This document shows, piece after piece, positions 8,863 through 17,925 of a stretch of 64,000 bases of DNA (position 1 is its first letter; each line of letters opens with the position of its first letter). The notes beneath the pieces are model-generated. The model had not been told where the DNA came from. It worked only from the letters and a program-made list of their open reading frames with translations, and did not search any database. The translations under genes and the position numbers were made by a program. Source of the DNA: Nocardia vinacea NBRC 16497 (GTDB lineage Bacteria > Actinomycetota > Actinomycetes > Mycobacteriales > Mycobacteriaceae); contig NZ_BAGN01000167.1 in the NCBI RefSeq assembly GCF_000308835.1, forward strand, positions 1-64,000, in the 5' to 3' direction.

Positions 8863-9660
8863 ATGCTGGTCTGGACGCGTCGTGGCCGTGGAATCGTGTT
8901 GGCGATTTTCGCGCTTGTCGTGGTCGTGGTGTTCGTCGCGCCGATCGCCACTGTGGTCGCGGCGGCGCTGGCGGGCAGCTGGACCGGTCCGCTGCCCTCG
9001 AATCTCGGACTCGCCAACTTCCGTGCGGCGCTGTCCGGCCAAGAGGCCGCGAGTCTTTCGGTCAGTCTGCAGACCGCACTGCTCTCCGGTGGGGTTGCTC
9101 TGATCCTGGGTACCTGGGCCGCACTCGCCGCGCGCGAGGCCCCTGGCTGGTGGCGCAAACTCACCGACGCGGTCTTCCATCTGCCGGTGGCGGTACCGTC
9201 GGTGGCCATAGGTCTCGGCGTGCTTATCGCTTTCAATGAGCGGCCGCTGCTGCTCGGCGGCACCAAATGGATTGTCATCGTGGCACATTCGGTGCTGGTG
9301 CTGGCCTACTCTTTCAGCGCGGTCTCGGCCGCACTCGACCGGCTCGATCCCGCCTACCGGCAGGCTGCGGAATCCCTCGGTGCGGGTCCGGTTCGAGTGC
9401 TGTTCCAGGTGACGCTGCCGCTACTGCTGCCCGCCCTCGGCGCTGCCGCGGGTTTGGCGATCGCGCTGTCGATGGGCGAGCTCGGTGCGACCGTCATGGT
9501 TTATCCGGCCACCTGGAAAACATTGCCGGTCACCATTTTCGGGCTCTCCGATCGCGGTGAGGTATTCGATGCGGCCGCGAGTACCTGCCTGCTATTGGCG
9601 GTGACGCTGGCCGCCTTGGTCACCCTCGGTCGGCTGCGTGGTCGCGCCGCGCTGCGCTGA
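8863..9660 (+). CDS. ABC transporter permease 2, aminophosphonate importer
   Basis: A 265-residue permease beginning at the ATG at 8863, which has GGAAGGGAG just upstream. The reading frame stays open far upstream, but those codons overlap permease 1 and are not used. About six membrane spans; the EAA loop reads QAAESLGAGPVRVLFQVTLP. It completes the importer (PhnV-like position). Two separate permeases, rather than one long fused protein, point to the PhnSTUV-like rather than the single-permease AEP transporter layout. Confidence 0.9.
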   Translation: MLVWTRRGRGIVLAIFALVVVVVFVAPIATVVAAALAGSWTGPLPSNLGLANFRAALSGQEAASLSVSLQTALLSGGVALILGTWAALAAREAPGWWRKLTDAVFHLPVAVPSVAIGLGVLIAFNERPLLLGGTKWIVIVAHSVLVLAYSFSAVSAALDRLDPAYRQAAESLGAGPVRVLFQVTLPLLLPALGAAAGLAIALSMGELGATVMVYPATWKTLPVTIFGLSDRGEVFDAAASTCLLLAVTLAALVTLGRLRGRAALR

Positions 9661-9678
9661 GCACCATACGATGGCCCC

Positions 9679-10275
9679 ATGTCAGCACTGCCCCTTGTCT
9701 TCACCGCGGGCTGGGCGAGCGGGGTCAATGCCTATGCGGTGGTCCTGCTGCTCGGCATCTTCGGCGTGACCGGTCTGTCCGATGAGGTGCCGGAGGCACT
9801 GCAGCGCACCGATGTGCTGATCGCGGCCGGTGTGTTGTTCCTCATCGAGGCGGTCGCGGATAAGGTCCCCTATCTCGACAGCTTCTGGGATGCGGTGCAC
9901 ACCATCGTGCGCCCGGCATCAGGTGCGGTTGTCGCGGCACTGCTCGCAGGCCAGGATGGTTCGCTTCCCCAGCTCGCGGCCGGCGCGGTCGGCGGAACCA
10001 CCGCCCTGGCAAGCCATCTCGTGAAGGCCGGAACGCGGATGGCGATCAACACCTCGCCGGAGCCCGCGAGCAATATCGTCATGAGTCTCGTCGAGGATCT
10101 GACCGTCGGCGGCATCGTCACCATCGCGATCTTCCACCCGGTCGTGGCGGCCGTGTGCGCGAGCATACTGCTGGTGATCGGTTTGATCCTGGTTTATCTG
10201 CTTGCGAGTCGAATCCGCCGCTACCGCATTCGCCGCAGACAACGGCGCGAGGCCAAACGGGCGGCAGCTGTCTAG
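9679..10275 (+). CDS. DUF4126 membrane protein
   Basis: A 198-residue integral membrane protein with about five hydrophobic segments and a very basic C-terminal tail (RIRRYRIRRRQRREAK). The opening ALPLVFTAGWASGVNAY and the ADKVPYLDSFWDAVHT segment are hallmarks of DUF4126. Function is unknown. It begins 18 bases after the last transporter gene and may be read from the same message, but it is also common outside phosphonate loci. It overlaps the convergent methyltransferase by 4 bases. Confidence 0.82.
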   Translation: MSALPLVFTAGWASGVNAYAVVLLLGIFGVTGLSDEVPEALQRTDVLIAAGVLFLIEAVADKVPYLDSFWDAVHTIVRPASGAVVAALLAGQDGSLPQLAAGAVGGTTALASHLVKAGTRMAINTSPEPASNIVMSLVEDLTVGGIVTIAIFHPVVAAVCASILLVIGLILVYLLASRIRRYRIRRRQRREAKRAAAV

Positions 10276-10907
10276 GCGGGTTTGCGCCACACCAACGAGT
10301 AGCGCCAGAAGACCAGCCGCCGCACCCGCGCACCGGGCAGAACCGCCGCGACCCGCACCCGCACCTGCCGCGTCGTCAGCGGCGGATCGAGCACAACCGG
10401 CATGACATCATGCGTCTGCTCAACGGCGTACCAACTCCCCCGTCCACGCGCCCGAAGAATCCGAAACACCATCCCGAGCACCCGATGCCCGATCGCCGCC
10501 ACCAACTCGACGGGCAGCTCCCGAAGGAGATCGGGCCGCGGCAATGCCACAGCAGCGATCACACCACCCGGCCGCACTGCCCGCGCCAACACCGGCAGCA
10601 CCTCATCGAGCGGCATATGGTGCAACGTGCTGATCGACACGATCGCGTCATAGGCGCCCTCTGCCAGCGGCTCGGTCAGTACATCCCCGAGCATGCAGCG
10701 GACATTGTCCGGCGTCGCCTGCTTCGCGGCGTCGATCATCACCGGCGACCGGTCGATTGCATCAACGTGCTCGACCCGCCGCGCGAGTTCCCCCGCGAAT
10801 GCCCCGGCCCCACAACCGACGTCCAACACCCGAGCACACGGGTGGGGCAGTTGCCGCATGAGAAACCGTTGGTAATAGGCGTTGTGACTCCAATTGAGCT
10901 TGCTCAT
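10272..10907 (-). CDS. Class I SAM-dependent methyltransferase
   Basis: A 211-residue small methyltransferase of the Methyltransf_11/25 type. Motif I is VLDVGCGAGAFAGEL (about residues 27-41); the acidic end of strand 2 is HVDAIDRSP; and a motif IV-like segment AYDAIVSISTLHHMP is followed by VRPGGVIAAV. The substrate is not evident. The ATG at 10907 is preferred over the one three codons upstream because related proteins start MSKLNW or similar. It faces the P450 gene across a 190-bp intergenic stretch. Confidence 0.85.
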   Translation of the reverse strand: MSKLNWSHNAYYQRFLMRQLPHPCARVLDVGCGAGAFAGELARRVEHVDAIDRSPVMIDAAKQATPDNVRCMLGDVLTEPLAEGAYDAIVSISTLHHMPLDEVLPVLARAVRPGGVIAAVALPRPDLLRELPVELVAAIGHRVLGMVFRILRARGRGSWYAVEQTHDVMPVVLDPPLTTRQVRVRVAAVLPGARVRRLVFWRYSLVWRKPA

Positions 10908-11098
10908 CGAGAACACCTTGCCACCCGTCCGCCGAAACTCCGTCCGCGCCCGAAGTTATGTTCCGATCGCGGCGGAATTCCGTTGCGGAGCAGAGGGTCT
11001 GGATCGGGACCCGGGCGACGCGGCCGGTGATCGACACTGACCTGGCCCGAACCGGGACGGTCCGGGTGCCATCCGTCGATCACACCATTGGAGACAGT

Positions 11099-12304
11099 AT
11101 GACCGAGTCGGTCATCCAGCTGCCCACCGCTGGAGAAACGGTTCTCGAAACCTACGAGCGAATTTCGCAACGCGGGCCGGTGGTTCCGGTCGAGTTGACC
11201 GGCGGCGTCGCGGCCTGGGTCGCGGCGAGCCACAAGGCGGTGACCGACGTTCTGGCGGGCGACGGCACTGTATTCAGCAAGAATGCCAAGAACTGTGCGG
11301 CCCTGCACGACGGCACTATTCCGGCGGATTGGCCGATGCGCGCGTTCACCGATATCGACCACATGCTGAACAAGGACGGCGAGGACCATCGGAGGCTGCG
11401 CCGGACGATCAGCGCCGCGTTCACCCCGGCTCGGGTCGCCGCACTCGAATCCCGGATTCAGCAGATCACTACGGAGTTCATCGACGACTTCGCCGACGAG
11501 AAGGACGAATTCGATCTCGTCCCGCGATTCACCCTCCCGTTCCCGGTGCGGGTGATCTGTGAACTGTACGGGGTCGGCGAGGCGGATCGGTCGCGGATCC
11601 GCGATTGGGCCACCACCCTCATGTCGCAGACCAGCACCGGTGAGCAGATGCAGGCCGCCATGACGGAGATGCTGGCGTTCCTCGCGGAATTCCTCGAGGC
11701 CAAACGGCGCGAGCCCGGCGACGACCTCACCTCCGCCATGCTGGCGGCCAACACCGACAACCTGACCACCGACGATATGGTCAACATGTTGTGGCTGGTG
11801 ATCATGGCCGGCCACGAGACCACGGTGCACCTGCTGGCCAACGCGATCATCGCACTGTGCGAGAACCCGGTGCAGCTGGACAAGGCCCGCACCGAGGACC
11901 GCTGGGCGGACGTGGTCGAGGAGGCACTGCGCTTCCGGTCGCCGGTGTACAGCGCCAACCTCCGTTATGCCCAGCAGGATGTCACCATCGCGGGCGTCGA
12001 CCTGCCAGCGGGCGCGATCGTCATCTGGAACGGCAATGTCGGGCGAGACCCGGAGCGATACCCGAACGCGGATGTGTTCGACATCGACCACGATCACCGG
12101 AGTCAGTTGGCCTTCGGCAGGGGCCCGCACGTCTGCCTGGGCGCACCGCTGGCCCGCCTGGAGGCGCGCATCGCGCTGTCCACGCTGTTCGACCGCTTCC
12201 CGCTGCTGCGCCTGGCCCGGGATTCGGCGCTGCTTCCGGTCAGCCCGCAGTTCATGACCGCGGGCCCGCTCACTCTGCCGGTGCGTTTGCACCCAGCCGA
12301 CTGA
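11099..12304 (+). CDS. Cytochrome P450
   Basis: A 401-residue soluble bacterial P450. I-helix oxygen-binding motif AGHETT at residues 237-242, ExxR at E275-R278, and haem loop FGRGPHVCLG at 339-348 with the thiolate ligand C346. It needs ferredoxin and reductase partners, none of which is nearby. Start: the ATG at 11099 follows GGAGAC and fits family length, although the frame stays open 47 codons further up. Its last 35 bases overlap the convergent AraC gene, so the two transcripts are antisense at their ends. The substrate cannot be predicted. Confidence 0.93.
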   Translation: MTESVIQLPTAGETVLETYERISQRGPVVPVELTGGVAAWVAASHKAVTDVLAGDGTVFSKNAKNCAALHDGTIPADWPMRAFTDIDHMLNKDGEDHRRLRRTISAAFTPARVAALESRIQQITTEFIDDFADEKDEFDLVPRFTLPFPVRVICELYGVGEADRSRIRDWATTLMSQTSTGEQMQAAMTEMLAFLAEFLEAKRREPGDDLTSAMLAANTDNLTTDDMVNMLWLVIMAGHETTVHLLANAIIALCENPVQLDKARTEDRWADVVEEALRFRSPVYSANLRYAQQDVTIAGVDLPAGAIVIWNGNVGRDPERYPNADVFDIDHDHRSQLAFGRGPHVCLGAPLARLEARIALSTLFDRFPLLRLARDSALLPVSPQFMTAGPLTLPVRLHPAD

Positions 12305-13244
12305 CCACCGATGCCGGCTGGCCGGTCTCGGCCAGCCGACGTTTGCGGAACTCCCGCGGGGTTTCGCCGAATCGCGCCTTGAACGCGGCGGAGAACCAGG
12401 TGACGGTGAATCCGCTGCGCGCGGCGATCTCGCCGATGGTAAGTGTCGTGCTCGGGTTTTCGAGCATGCCGCGTGCCGCACGCAGTGATTCATCCTGGCG
12501 CACTTCACGATACGTGGTTCCGGATTGCTCCAGCGCGGTACGCAGCTGCCGCGGCGACCAGCTCAATGCCCGCGCCACCGCGGACAGCCGAAGGTCGGCG
12601 ACCCCGATATTGTCGCGCACATACCGGCGCACGGCCTCGGCCGTCTCGGCCAGCTGGGTCCGCTGCGGGGTGCTGTCGCCGACGGCCATCATGCACAGCA
12701 GTTCGGTGGTCCGGTCACAGACCGCATTGAATTGACGGCCGGTGAGTCGGGATCGCTCGGCATGGGTGTCGCGGATCATGCTTCGGGTGATGCGTCCGAG
12801 TCCGGATTCGAGGTCGAATACCGGTCGGCGCGCGCCGAGCGGTGATATCGCGTGGTCGACCTCGGTACGTGGGATCTGGAAGCCGAATGCCACCGAGCTG
12901 GGCACCCCTAACCGAAGTGCTTGGTCCAAGCCCGTCAGAACCGCCTGTCCCGGTGCCACACAAGTGATTTCGCGATCGTCGGCGACCGTGAACGACCCGC
13001 GCTCCGGAACCACCAGCCAGTAGAAGTTCTCGGCGGGCATCCGGCGGATGTGTGCCGGTGTGCGGAACGCCAGCCGATCGCCCGGCTGATCCCAGCGCAG
13101 CAGGTTGTAGCTCGTCGTATGCTGCGTGATCAGCGTGACCTGCCACTGGTTCCGATCTCGATATCGATGATCCATCGGAACAATGCTGTTGGCCACAGCG
13201 GTCCATTCATCGACACCGGTCACGTGCAGTTCGTCGTATCTCAT
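12270..13244 (-). CDS. AraC-family transcriptional regulator
   Basis: A 324-residue regulator with an N-terminal AraC-binding-like sensory domain (cupin_6 type; PAENFYWLVVPERGSF near residue 70) and a C-terminal double helix-turn-helix at about residues 210-310 (SWSPRQLRTALEQSGTTYRE, then IAARSGFTVTWFSAAFKARF and GETPREFRKRR). It is convergent with and overlaps the P450 gene by 35 bases. It might regulate the P450, but nothing in the sequence proves it. The gene borders the eroded region that follows. Confidence 0.9.
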   Translation of the reverse strand: MRYDELHVTGVDEWTAVANSIVPMDHRYRDRNQWQVTLITQHTTSYNLLRWDQPGDRLAFRTPAHIRRMPAENFYWLVVPERGSFTVADDREITCVAPGQAVLTGLDQALRLGVPSSVAFGFQIPRTEVDHAISPLGARRPVFDLESGLGRITRSMIRDTHAERSRLTGRQFNAVCDRTTELLCMMAVGDSTPQRTQLAETAEAVRRYVRDNIGVADLRLSAVARALSWSPRQLRTALEQSGTTYREVRQDESLRAARGMLENPSTTLTIGEIAARSGFTVTWFSAAFKARFGETPREFRKRRLAETGQPASVVSRLGANAPAE

Positions 13245-13927
13245 GTCGACACCCCGATCACCTCACCGGACAACGATATCCGGTCCGCTGAACAAAAGGT
13301 CGGCCGAACAGGATCGGGGTGACCAGGTGGACGCCACCAGCTGCGCATGTGGTGCGCGGCTGTGCAATTCGCGATCCGGGTCGCCGAGCAGCCGCTGCTG
13401 GATGCCACTGCCGACAGCGTGCAGCCGTCGGTCCGCCTCGTCACGCTCGGAACAAGCCAATTGGTCGGAAGTCAGCCGCGCGAAGGGGGATTCCGCTGCC
13501 ATTCTGCCCTGCCTGTCGGTCGAACGCTGCGCGATGCAGCAAGTATCTTGCCCAACAGTCGAACTCGTGTATTCACGGCCGTCCCGAAAACATAAGTTCT
13601 CTGCCTCGGAACAGAATTGAGGGGCGTCAGGCCACGGGTGAGGAGTTGGTCGACGGAATGCATCGAACCGCAGACGGCAGCTCACCACGGTCGCGGCCGG
13701 ACGCAGGCCGCCGAGTACCGCAGTCCGGTGCCGTCGGTGCGCAGCGGCCCGATCGGTTCCCGGCCGCGGTCACGTGCCGACGATTGCCGGATGGCGTCAT
13801 CCTCGGCGAGTAGGGCGGACAACCCAGCACCACAACGGAATTGCGTGCGCTCACCAATCGACCGTTTCGTATGCAGTGCGGGCGACTGCTGCACCAGGTT
13901 TGACATAGGTCCGGCCTCCGGTTACGC
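13245..13927. other. Gene-free stretch before the EamA relic
   Basis: I find no supportable gene. Open frames on both strands are short, lack family motifs and have an unnatural amino-acid mix rich in Cys, Arg and Ser, as expected of decayed sequence. It forms the left edge of a zone with at least three recognisable pseudogenes (13.9-16.9 kb). Confidence 0.5.
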
Positions 13928-14199
13928 ATGAGTGATGCACAACGACCGACGAATCTGATCGTGGGCACGCTGCTGGCGCTGGTTTCCGCGTTGAGCTACG
14001 GGCTGTCTGATTTCCTGGGTGGAGTCGCGTCACGGCGCGTCGGGTTCGGACGTGTTGCTCTGCAGTCGTGCTGTCTTCGCTCTACCCCATCGTCCCGGTG
14101 ATCCTGGGCGTGTCCGCGCTGAAAGAGCAACTGCGCCGGAGCCAGGTCATCGGGCTGGCCGCCGCTTTGATCGCCAGCACGATCATCGCCACTTCCTGA
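13928..14199 (+). pseudogene. EamA/DMT-family transporter remnant, internally deleted
   Basis: The ATG at 13928 opens a typical EamA N-terminus (LIVGTLLALVSALSYGLSDF, then GGVASRR). After about 40 codons the sequence jumps, in another frame, to the last transmembrane hairpin of the family (LSSLYPIVPVILGVSALKE, then QVIGLAAALIAS), ending at TGA 14197-14199. Around 200 codons between the ends of a normal DMT transporter (near 290 residues) are missing, and the two parts are out of frame. The product cannot function. Confidence 0.85.
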
Positions 14200-14231
14200 T
14201 CGTGACGACAGTTCTCAGTACAGGAGGCTGC

Positions 14232-14672
14232 TCATAACAGCTGGGGCAGCATGATGAACTCGGCGGTGAGCGCGAGCACCGACAGGATGATTCCCATGAC
14301 CGCCAGGCCCTTGGCGCGGCGTTGTCCGGTGCAGCCGACGATCCCGAGGACGAGTCCGGGAATTGCGAACGGGAGGCCGATCAACGGTCGCACGCCGGTC
14401 AGGTCGATCATCGGCAGGAACGGGAGTACGCAACCGACGATGCCGAGGATCGCCGACGCTACCGCGAACCATGGCCCCTGCCGCCGATCGGTCGGCGGTG
14501 AGCCGCCTTGCCATCCGGGGTCATTGGTGTACACCCAGGGTTGTTGCTGCTGAGGAGGATTCGGCGAGTACGCACCCGGCGGGATAGGCGCGGAGTATCC
14601 GGCGTTCGGGCCGGGAGCCGCCGTACCGGGGTGCCAGCCCGGGGTGGGTTCCGGCGGCGGACTGTACGACAT
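14232..14672 (-). CDS. DUF4190-like membrane protein with Pro/Gln-rich head
   Basis: A 146-residue protein. The first 60 residues are Pro/Gly/Tyr/Gln-rich and disordered (PPEPTPGWHPGTAAPG, PPQQQQPW). They are followed by two or three hydrophobic segments with the DUF4190 pattern (AVASAILGIVGCVLPFLP; IPGLVLGIVGCTGQRRAKG). Function is unknown; the family is common in actinobacteria. GAGGAT before the ATG at 14672 supports the start. It is intact, although it lies inside the decayed zone. Confidence 0.8.
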   Translation of the reverse strand: MSYSPPPEPTPGWHPGTAAPGPNAGYSAPIPPGAYSPNPPQQQQPWVYTNDPGWQGGSPPTDRRQGPWFAVASAILGIVGCVLPFLPMIDLTGVRPLIGLPFAIPGLVLGIVGCTGQRRAKGLAVMGIILSVLALTAEFIMLPQLL

Positions 14673-15331
14673 CGGTAATCCTCACTCACAAAATTCCCGA
14701 GAATGGCCTGCTATCGCTTGCAGGCCACGATAGCCGCATATCGAGGTCTGTATCTGGCCCAAATCCGCTGGGCCGAAAGCGAACCGACCGAATGGTTTGT
14801 TCAATAGGCCGATACGGTAGCGGGCGGCGCGCTGGTCGACCATCCCGCGCGGCGAGTGAAGGCGGCCTTGCCGAGCGCACTCCACACCAGCACCCGGAGA
14901 CCATACTCGCCATCGCAGGCGCCCTGTCCCGTAGCGGCGAGTTGGCCAGCCCGCTTGCCCCGGTGATGCTGATCCAGCAGTGCGGGAATCACTTCGGCTG
15001 GTCGGCACCGCGGGTCGAACCGCTCGCGCACCGCGCGCCCACGACACGGTCGACATTCGCGTCGCGGCGGCAGCAGTCCGGATGGCTGCCGAATGAGTTC
15101 GGGCGCTGTCGAATTCAGAGCAGTGGCGAATTCCGTGGCGGGCGTGCCGCGCCAGTCGACCACGCGGCACGCCGGGCGGGGCGCCCCGTTGCGCCCGCCG
15201 TCACTGTGCCGGCGACGTTAGCGTCCGGGTCGGGTCATTGGTCGGACAACACGGATCCGGGACGTCGCCAATTGAGCAGTAACGCTGTCGGGGCAGTGTC
15301 ACTATTGCGGACGAAGGCCGCCGTCAAGACT
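14673..15331. other. Gene-free stretch, probably decayed
   Basis: No convincing gene. A minus-strand frame at 14801-15163 is open for 120 codons, but I cannot place it in any family and its composition looks like shifted or eroded code. Confidence 0.45.
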
Positions 15332-15775
15332 TCACTGTTCAGGCAAACGGCGGCGGCCACCGGCCACGTCGGTTACCAGATCAGTGTAGCCGTCGACGAG
15401 TTCGGCCAAGTGGTACCAGTGTTTATGGGTATTGTCGCTACGCGCGCCATCGACATCTATGGCGGTGTTGGCATCCACCCAGCTGCGCGCCATCCGATCC
15501 ACCACCGCACCGAGGCTCTCGGTATGTAGCGAAGCGCCATTGCGATGCTGCGGGATCTCCTGCGCAATCCACTCATTGATATCGTCGACGAGTTCGCTAC
15601 GACGGCAATCGATTTCGGCCACGAGGTGCATGTCTTGAATCTCGGCACGACGTGCGTGCAGTTCGGCGAGTGCGTGTGCGGAACGCAGTAATTCACGATC
15701 TTGAAAACGTCGTCCCTGAAATGCACACAATATCTGCGGAGCGGTCGGCAGCACCCCCACCGTGGGCGCGCTCAT
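15332..15775 (-). CDS. DUF4254 domain protein
   Basis: A 147-residue soluble, all-helical protein of the DUF4254 family. The pattern of a helix with LLRSAHALAELHARRAEIQD, then IDCRRSELVDDINEWI, then LHTESLGAVVDRMARSWV and a final LAELVDGYTDLV helix is shared with the paralogue at 20552-20989. Function is unknown. No partner gene is adjacent; it is flanked by decayed sequence. Confidence 0.75.
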   Translation of the reverse strand: MSAPTVGVLPTAPQILCAFQGRRFQDRELLRSAHALAELHARRAEIQDMHLVAEIDCRRSELVDDINEWIAQEIPQHRNGASLHTESLGAVVDRMARSWVDANTAIDVDGARSDNTHKHWYHLAELVDGYTDLVTDVAGGRRRLPEQ

Positions 15776-16116
15776 CGCCGTACCTCGAATTCACCCGACA
15801 CCAACGCGCTTTGTACCAACATGATTGGCTCTCGATTCGGTTATCCCGGTCATCGGATCGGTTCTACACAACTAGCGTAGCTGGATCATGCTCTTACAAA
15901 TGCAAGAACGCAAGAGTGCGTTCTCATTGCTGCGGTCACGACCTGGTCACCGAGTGGCGGTCCCACAGACAGCTAGTGACAACGACTTTCACGCTCGATA
16001 CACACCGGGAGCTGGACCGGTGGCCAAGAGTTTGCCATATCATCGCCCGGCGCGTGGGCAGTATGCGATCGCCGCCTACGGTCGGGGAGTCCCGAGGTAA
16101 CTAGTCGCCCCCGCTG
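15776..16116. other. Gene-free stretch
   Basis: I see no gene, repeat or clear regulatory site. It separates the DUF4254 gene from the HD-domain relic. Confidence 0.4.
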
Positions 16117-16396
16117 GACTCGAGGCTCGTCTCCCGCGCCACCGCAGGATCTCACCGGCCGGTGCGCCCAGCGGCGCCTTGTTCGAATCGCTGTTCACCG
16201 TTGGCGATTTCGGCGAGGCCGATATCGTGCAGCACAAATCAGGAACATCAGTTCTTCGCCGTGGTCCGCGCCGGGACGCAGACCGGCCTACTCGGCGAGG
16301 GCGCCCGCGCACGCTGTGATTGCACAGGGGTGTCACCAGCTCGTGCGTGACCAATTCCTGTGCGGCACGAGCCAACGGAGTCGATGGCAATGGCAT
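16117..16396 (-). pseudogene. HD-domain phosphohydrolase remnant with frameshifts
   Basis: From an ATG at 16396 the minus strand encodes PLARAAQELV and LCNHSVR, the usual N-terminus of small HD-domain proteins. The frame is then lost. Another frame gives EELMFL and a third gives VLHDIGLAEIANGEQRFE, the metal-binding HD helix region. At least two frameshifts and loss of the C-terminal half make this a pseudogene. It lies next to the GlxA-like relic in the same orientation. Confidence 0.75.
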
Positions 16397-16404
16397 TGAA
16401 GCCG

Positions 16405-16875
16405 GTTGTGCCGCAGCCGGTCTCCTCGACCACAGCAGCGTAGTAGATGCGCCGCATCGTCTCCTCGGAGCCGAAGCCGTGTCCGTGCAATGGTGGCCAA
16501 CCCGTCGGTTGAGGATTCGAGCGATGCCTGCGAGACCTCCACCCCTGTGCGTAATATGACGAGGTGCTCGGCCGATGCGCGCGCCAGTTCGGTGCCACGG
16601 TCCTCCTCCACGAGCGCGAGTGTCATATCGCTGCCCGCGGTCACACCCGCCGAGGTGATGATCGGACCGTCGCCCGCGGTGCTGGCATCAGCGTCCACAT
16701 CTAATTCCGGGATAGCGCGCCGCGAGCTCACCGCATGCCGGTCAATGCGTGGTGGCTCGCCGCCCGTCGGGCAGCAGCACATCATCCGAAACCGCCACCA
16801 CGATGTCGCCGAGCCCCGCCGATCCATGCCCCTGGTCTCGAGTAGGCAGTGCCGCGAGTACAAAGGCGGGCACCC
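16405..16875 (-). pseudogene. GlxA-like (DJ-1/PfpI plus AraC) regulator remnant
   Basis: Minus-strand fragments in different frames match the GlxA family in order: LPDGRRATTH (end of the DJ-1/PfpI nucleophile region); then, in the next frame, ITSAGVTAGSDMTLALVEED and RGTELARASAEHLV; then, in a third frame, GFGSEETMRR, the recognition part of the AraC helix-turn-helix. The roughly 90 residues normally separating the last two are reduced to about 40. Frameshifts plus deletion show it is dead. Confidence 0.75.
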
Positions 16876-17064
16876 CGCAGATCCGGCCATCGACCCGCGA
16901 TCCACCGCGACGAGGGAATTTCGCACCGAAAACTCCGAACTTCGGTGCTGCAAAAGGCGGTAGTCTCTGACCACGCTGCGATTGCATATTTGCGTGTGTG
17001 GCGGGCACTTACTACAGACATGTACGCAAGAGTGCTAACAGGTGCGCCGGGCGAAAGGGTTGTC

Positions 17065-17925
17065 ATGGCAGGCAAGCGCACAGTCCTCACCGCGGGTTTG
17101 CGGCGGCTCTCGGTGCTGCTGACCGAGATGCGCGAACACGCGGGGCTCAGCAAAGAGGACGTCAGCGGCAAGACCGGCATCAATATCACCACGCTGTACC
17201 GCATCGAGACGGCGCAGGCGCGCCCACAGCGGCGCACGCTGATGGCGATGCTGGATCTCTACGGCGTCACCGAACAGCAGCGCGACGATGCGCTCGAACT
17301 CCTGTCGGACGCACTCAAGCCCGGGATGTCGCGGCCGTACGAGGCGACGTTGACCGAGGTGCACGCGGCCTATATCAACTTCGAATCCGAGGCGCTCTCG
17401 GCCCGGCACTACCAAACCTCCTACATCCCAGGGCTATTGCAGACCTCGGACTATGCCGAGGCGGTCATCGACACCAATATGCCGAAGCTGGACGGAGCCA
17501 CGGTGTCGCACAATGTGCGGGCGCGGATGGATCGGGCCATGCATCTCACCAAGCCGGATCCGCTAGAGCTGTGGGTGGTGCTCGACGAAGCGGCGATCCG
17601 GCGCATGGTCGGCGGCCCCGATGTCATGAAGGCACAGCTGAAGCGGCTGCTCGACGATTCGCAGATGAAAAACGTCATTCTGCAGATACTTCCGTTCAGC
17701 GCGGGCGTGCATCCCGGCATGGCCGGATCCTTCACGCTGCTGGACTTCAAGGATCCCGCTGATCCGGAACTGGTGTACGTCGAGGGCATCGCGGGTGATC
17801 AGCTGATCGAGGGCCATCCCCAGATCCGCCGCTTCGGCATTATTTTCGACCAGCTGCGCGCCATGGCGCTCAGCCCGCGCGACTCCATGGCGCTGATCGA
17901 CAAGGCCTCCAAAGAGATGGGCTGA
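17065..17925 (+). CDS. XRE-family regulator with DUF5753 domain
   Basis: A 286-residue actinobacterial regulator: an N-terminal helix-turn-helix (LSKEDVSGKTGINITTLYRI, about residues 30-50) and a DUF5753 domain from about residue 95 (SARHYQTSYIPGLLQTSDYA). Members often act in development or antibiotic regulation and are usually followed by a short DUF397 gene; none is present here. The ATG at 17065 has GAAAGG upstream and is preferred over upstream in-frame codons that cross the decayed zone. Confidence 0.9.
   Translation: MAGKRTVLTAGLRRLSVLLTEMREHAGLSKEDVSGKTGINITTLYRIETAQARPQRRTLMAMLDLYGVTEQQRDDALELLSDALKPGMSRPYEATLTEVHAAYINFESEALSARHYQTSYIPGLLQTSDYAEAVIDTNMPKLDGATVSHNVRARMDRAMHLTKPDPLELWVVLDEAAIRRMVGGPDVMKAQLKRLLDDSQMKNVILQILPFSAGVHPGMAGSFTLLDFKDPADPELVYVEGIAGDQLIEGHPQIRRFGIIFDQLRAMALSPRDSMALIDKASKEMG

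Noticed and set aside
13263..13688. Possible third DUF4254 gene
   Set aside because: I looked for the helical DUF4254 landmarks in all frames and could not find them in order; too weak even for a pseudogene call.
14801..15163. Possible 120-residue minus-strand gene
   Set aside because: No ribosome site, no family motif, and unlikely composition within a decayed region.
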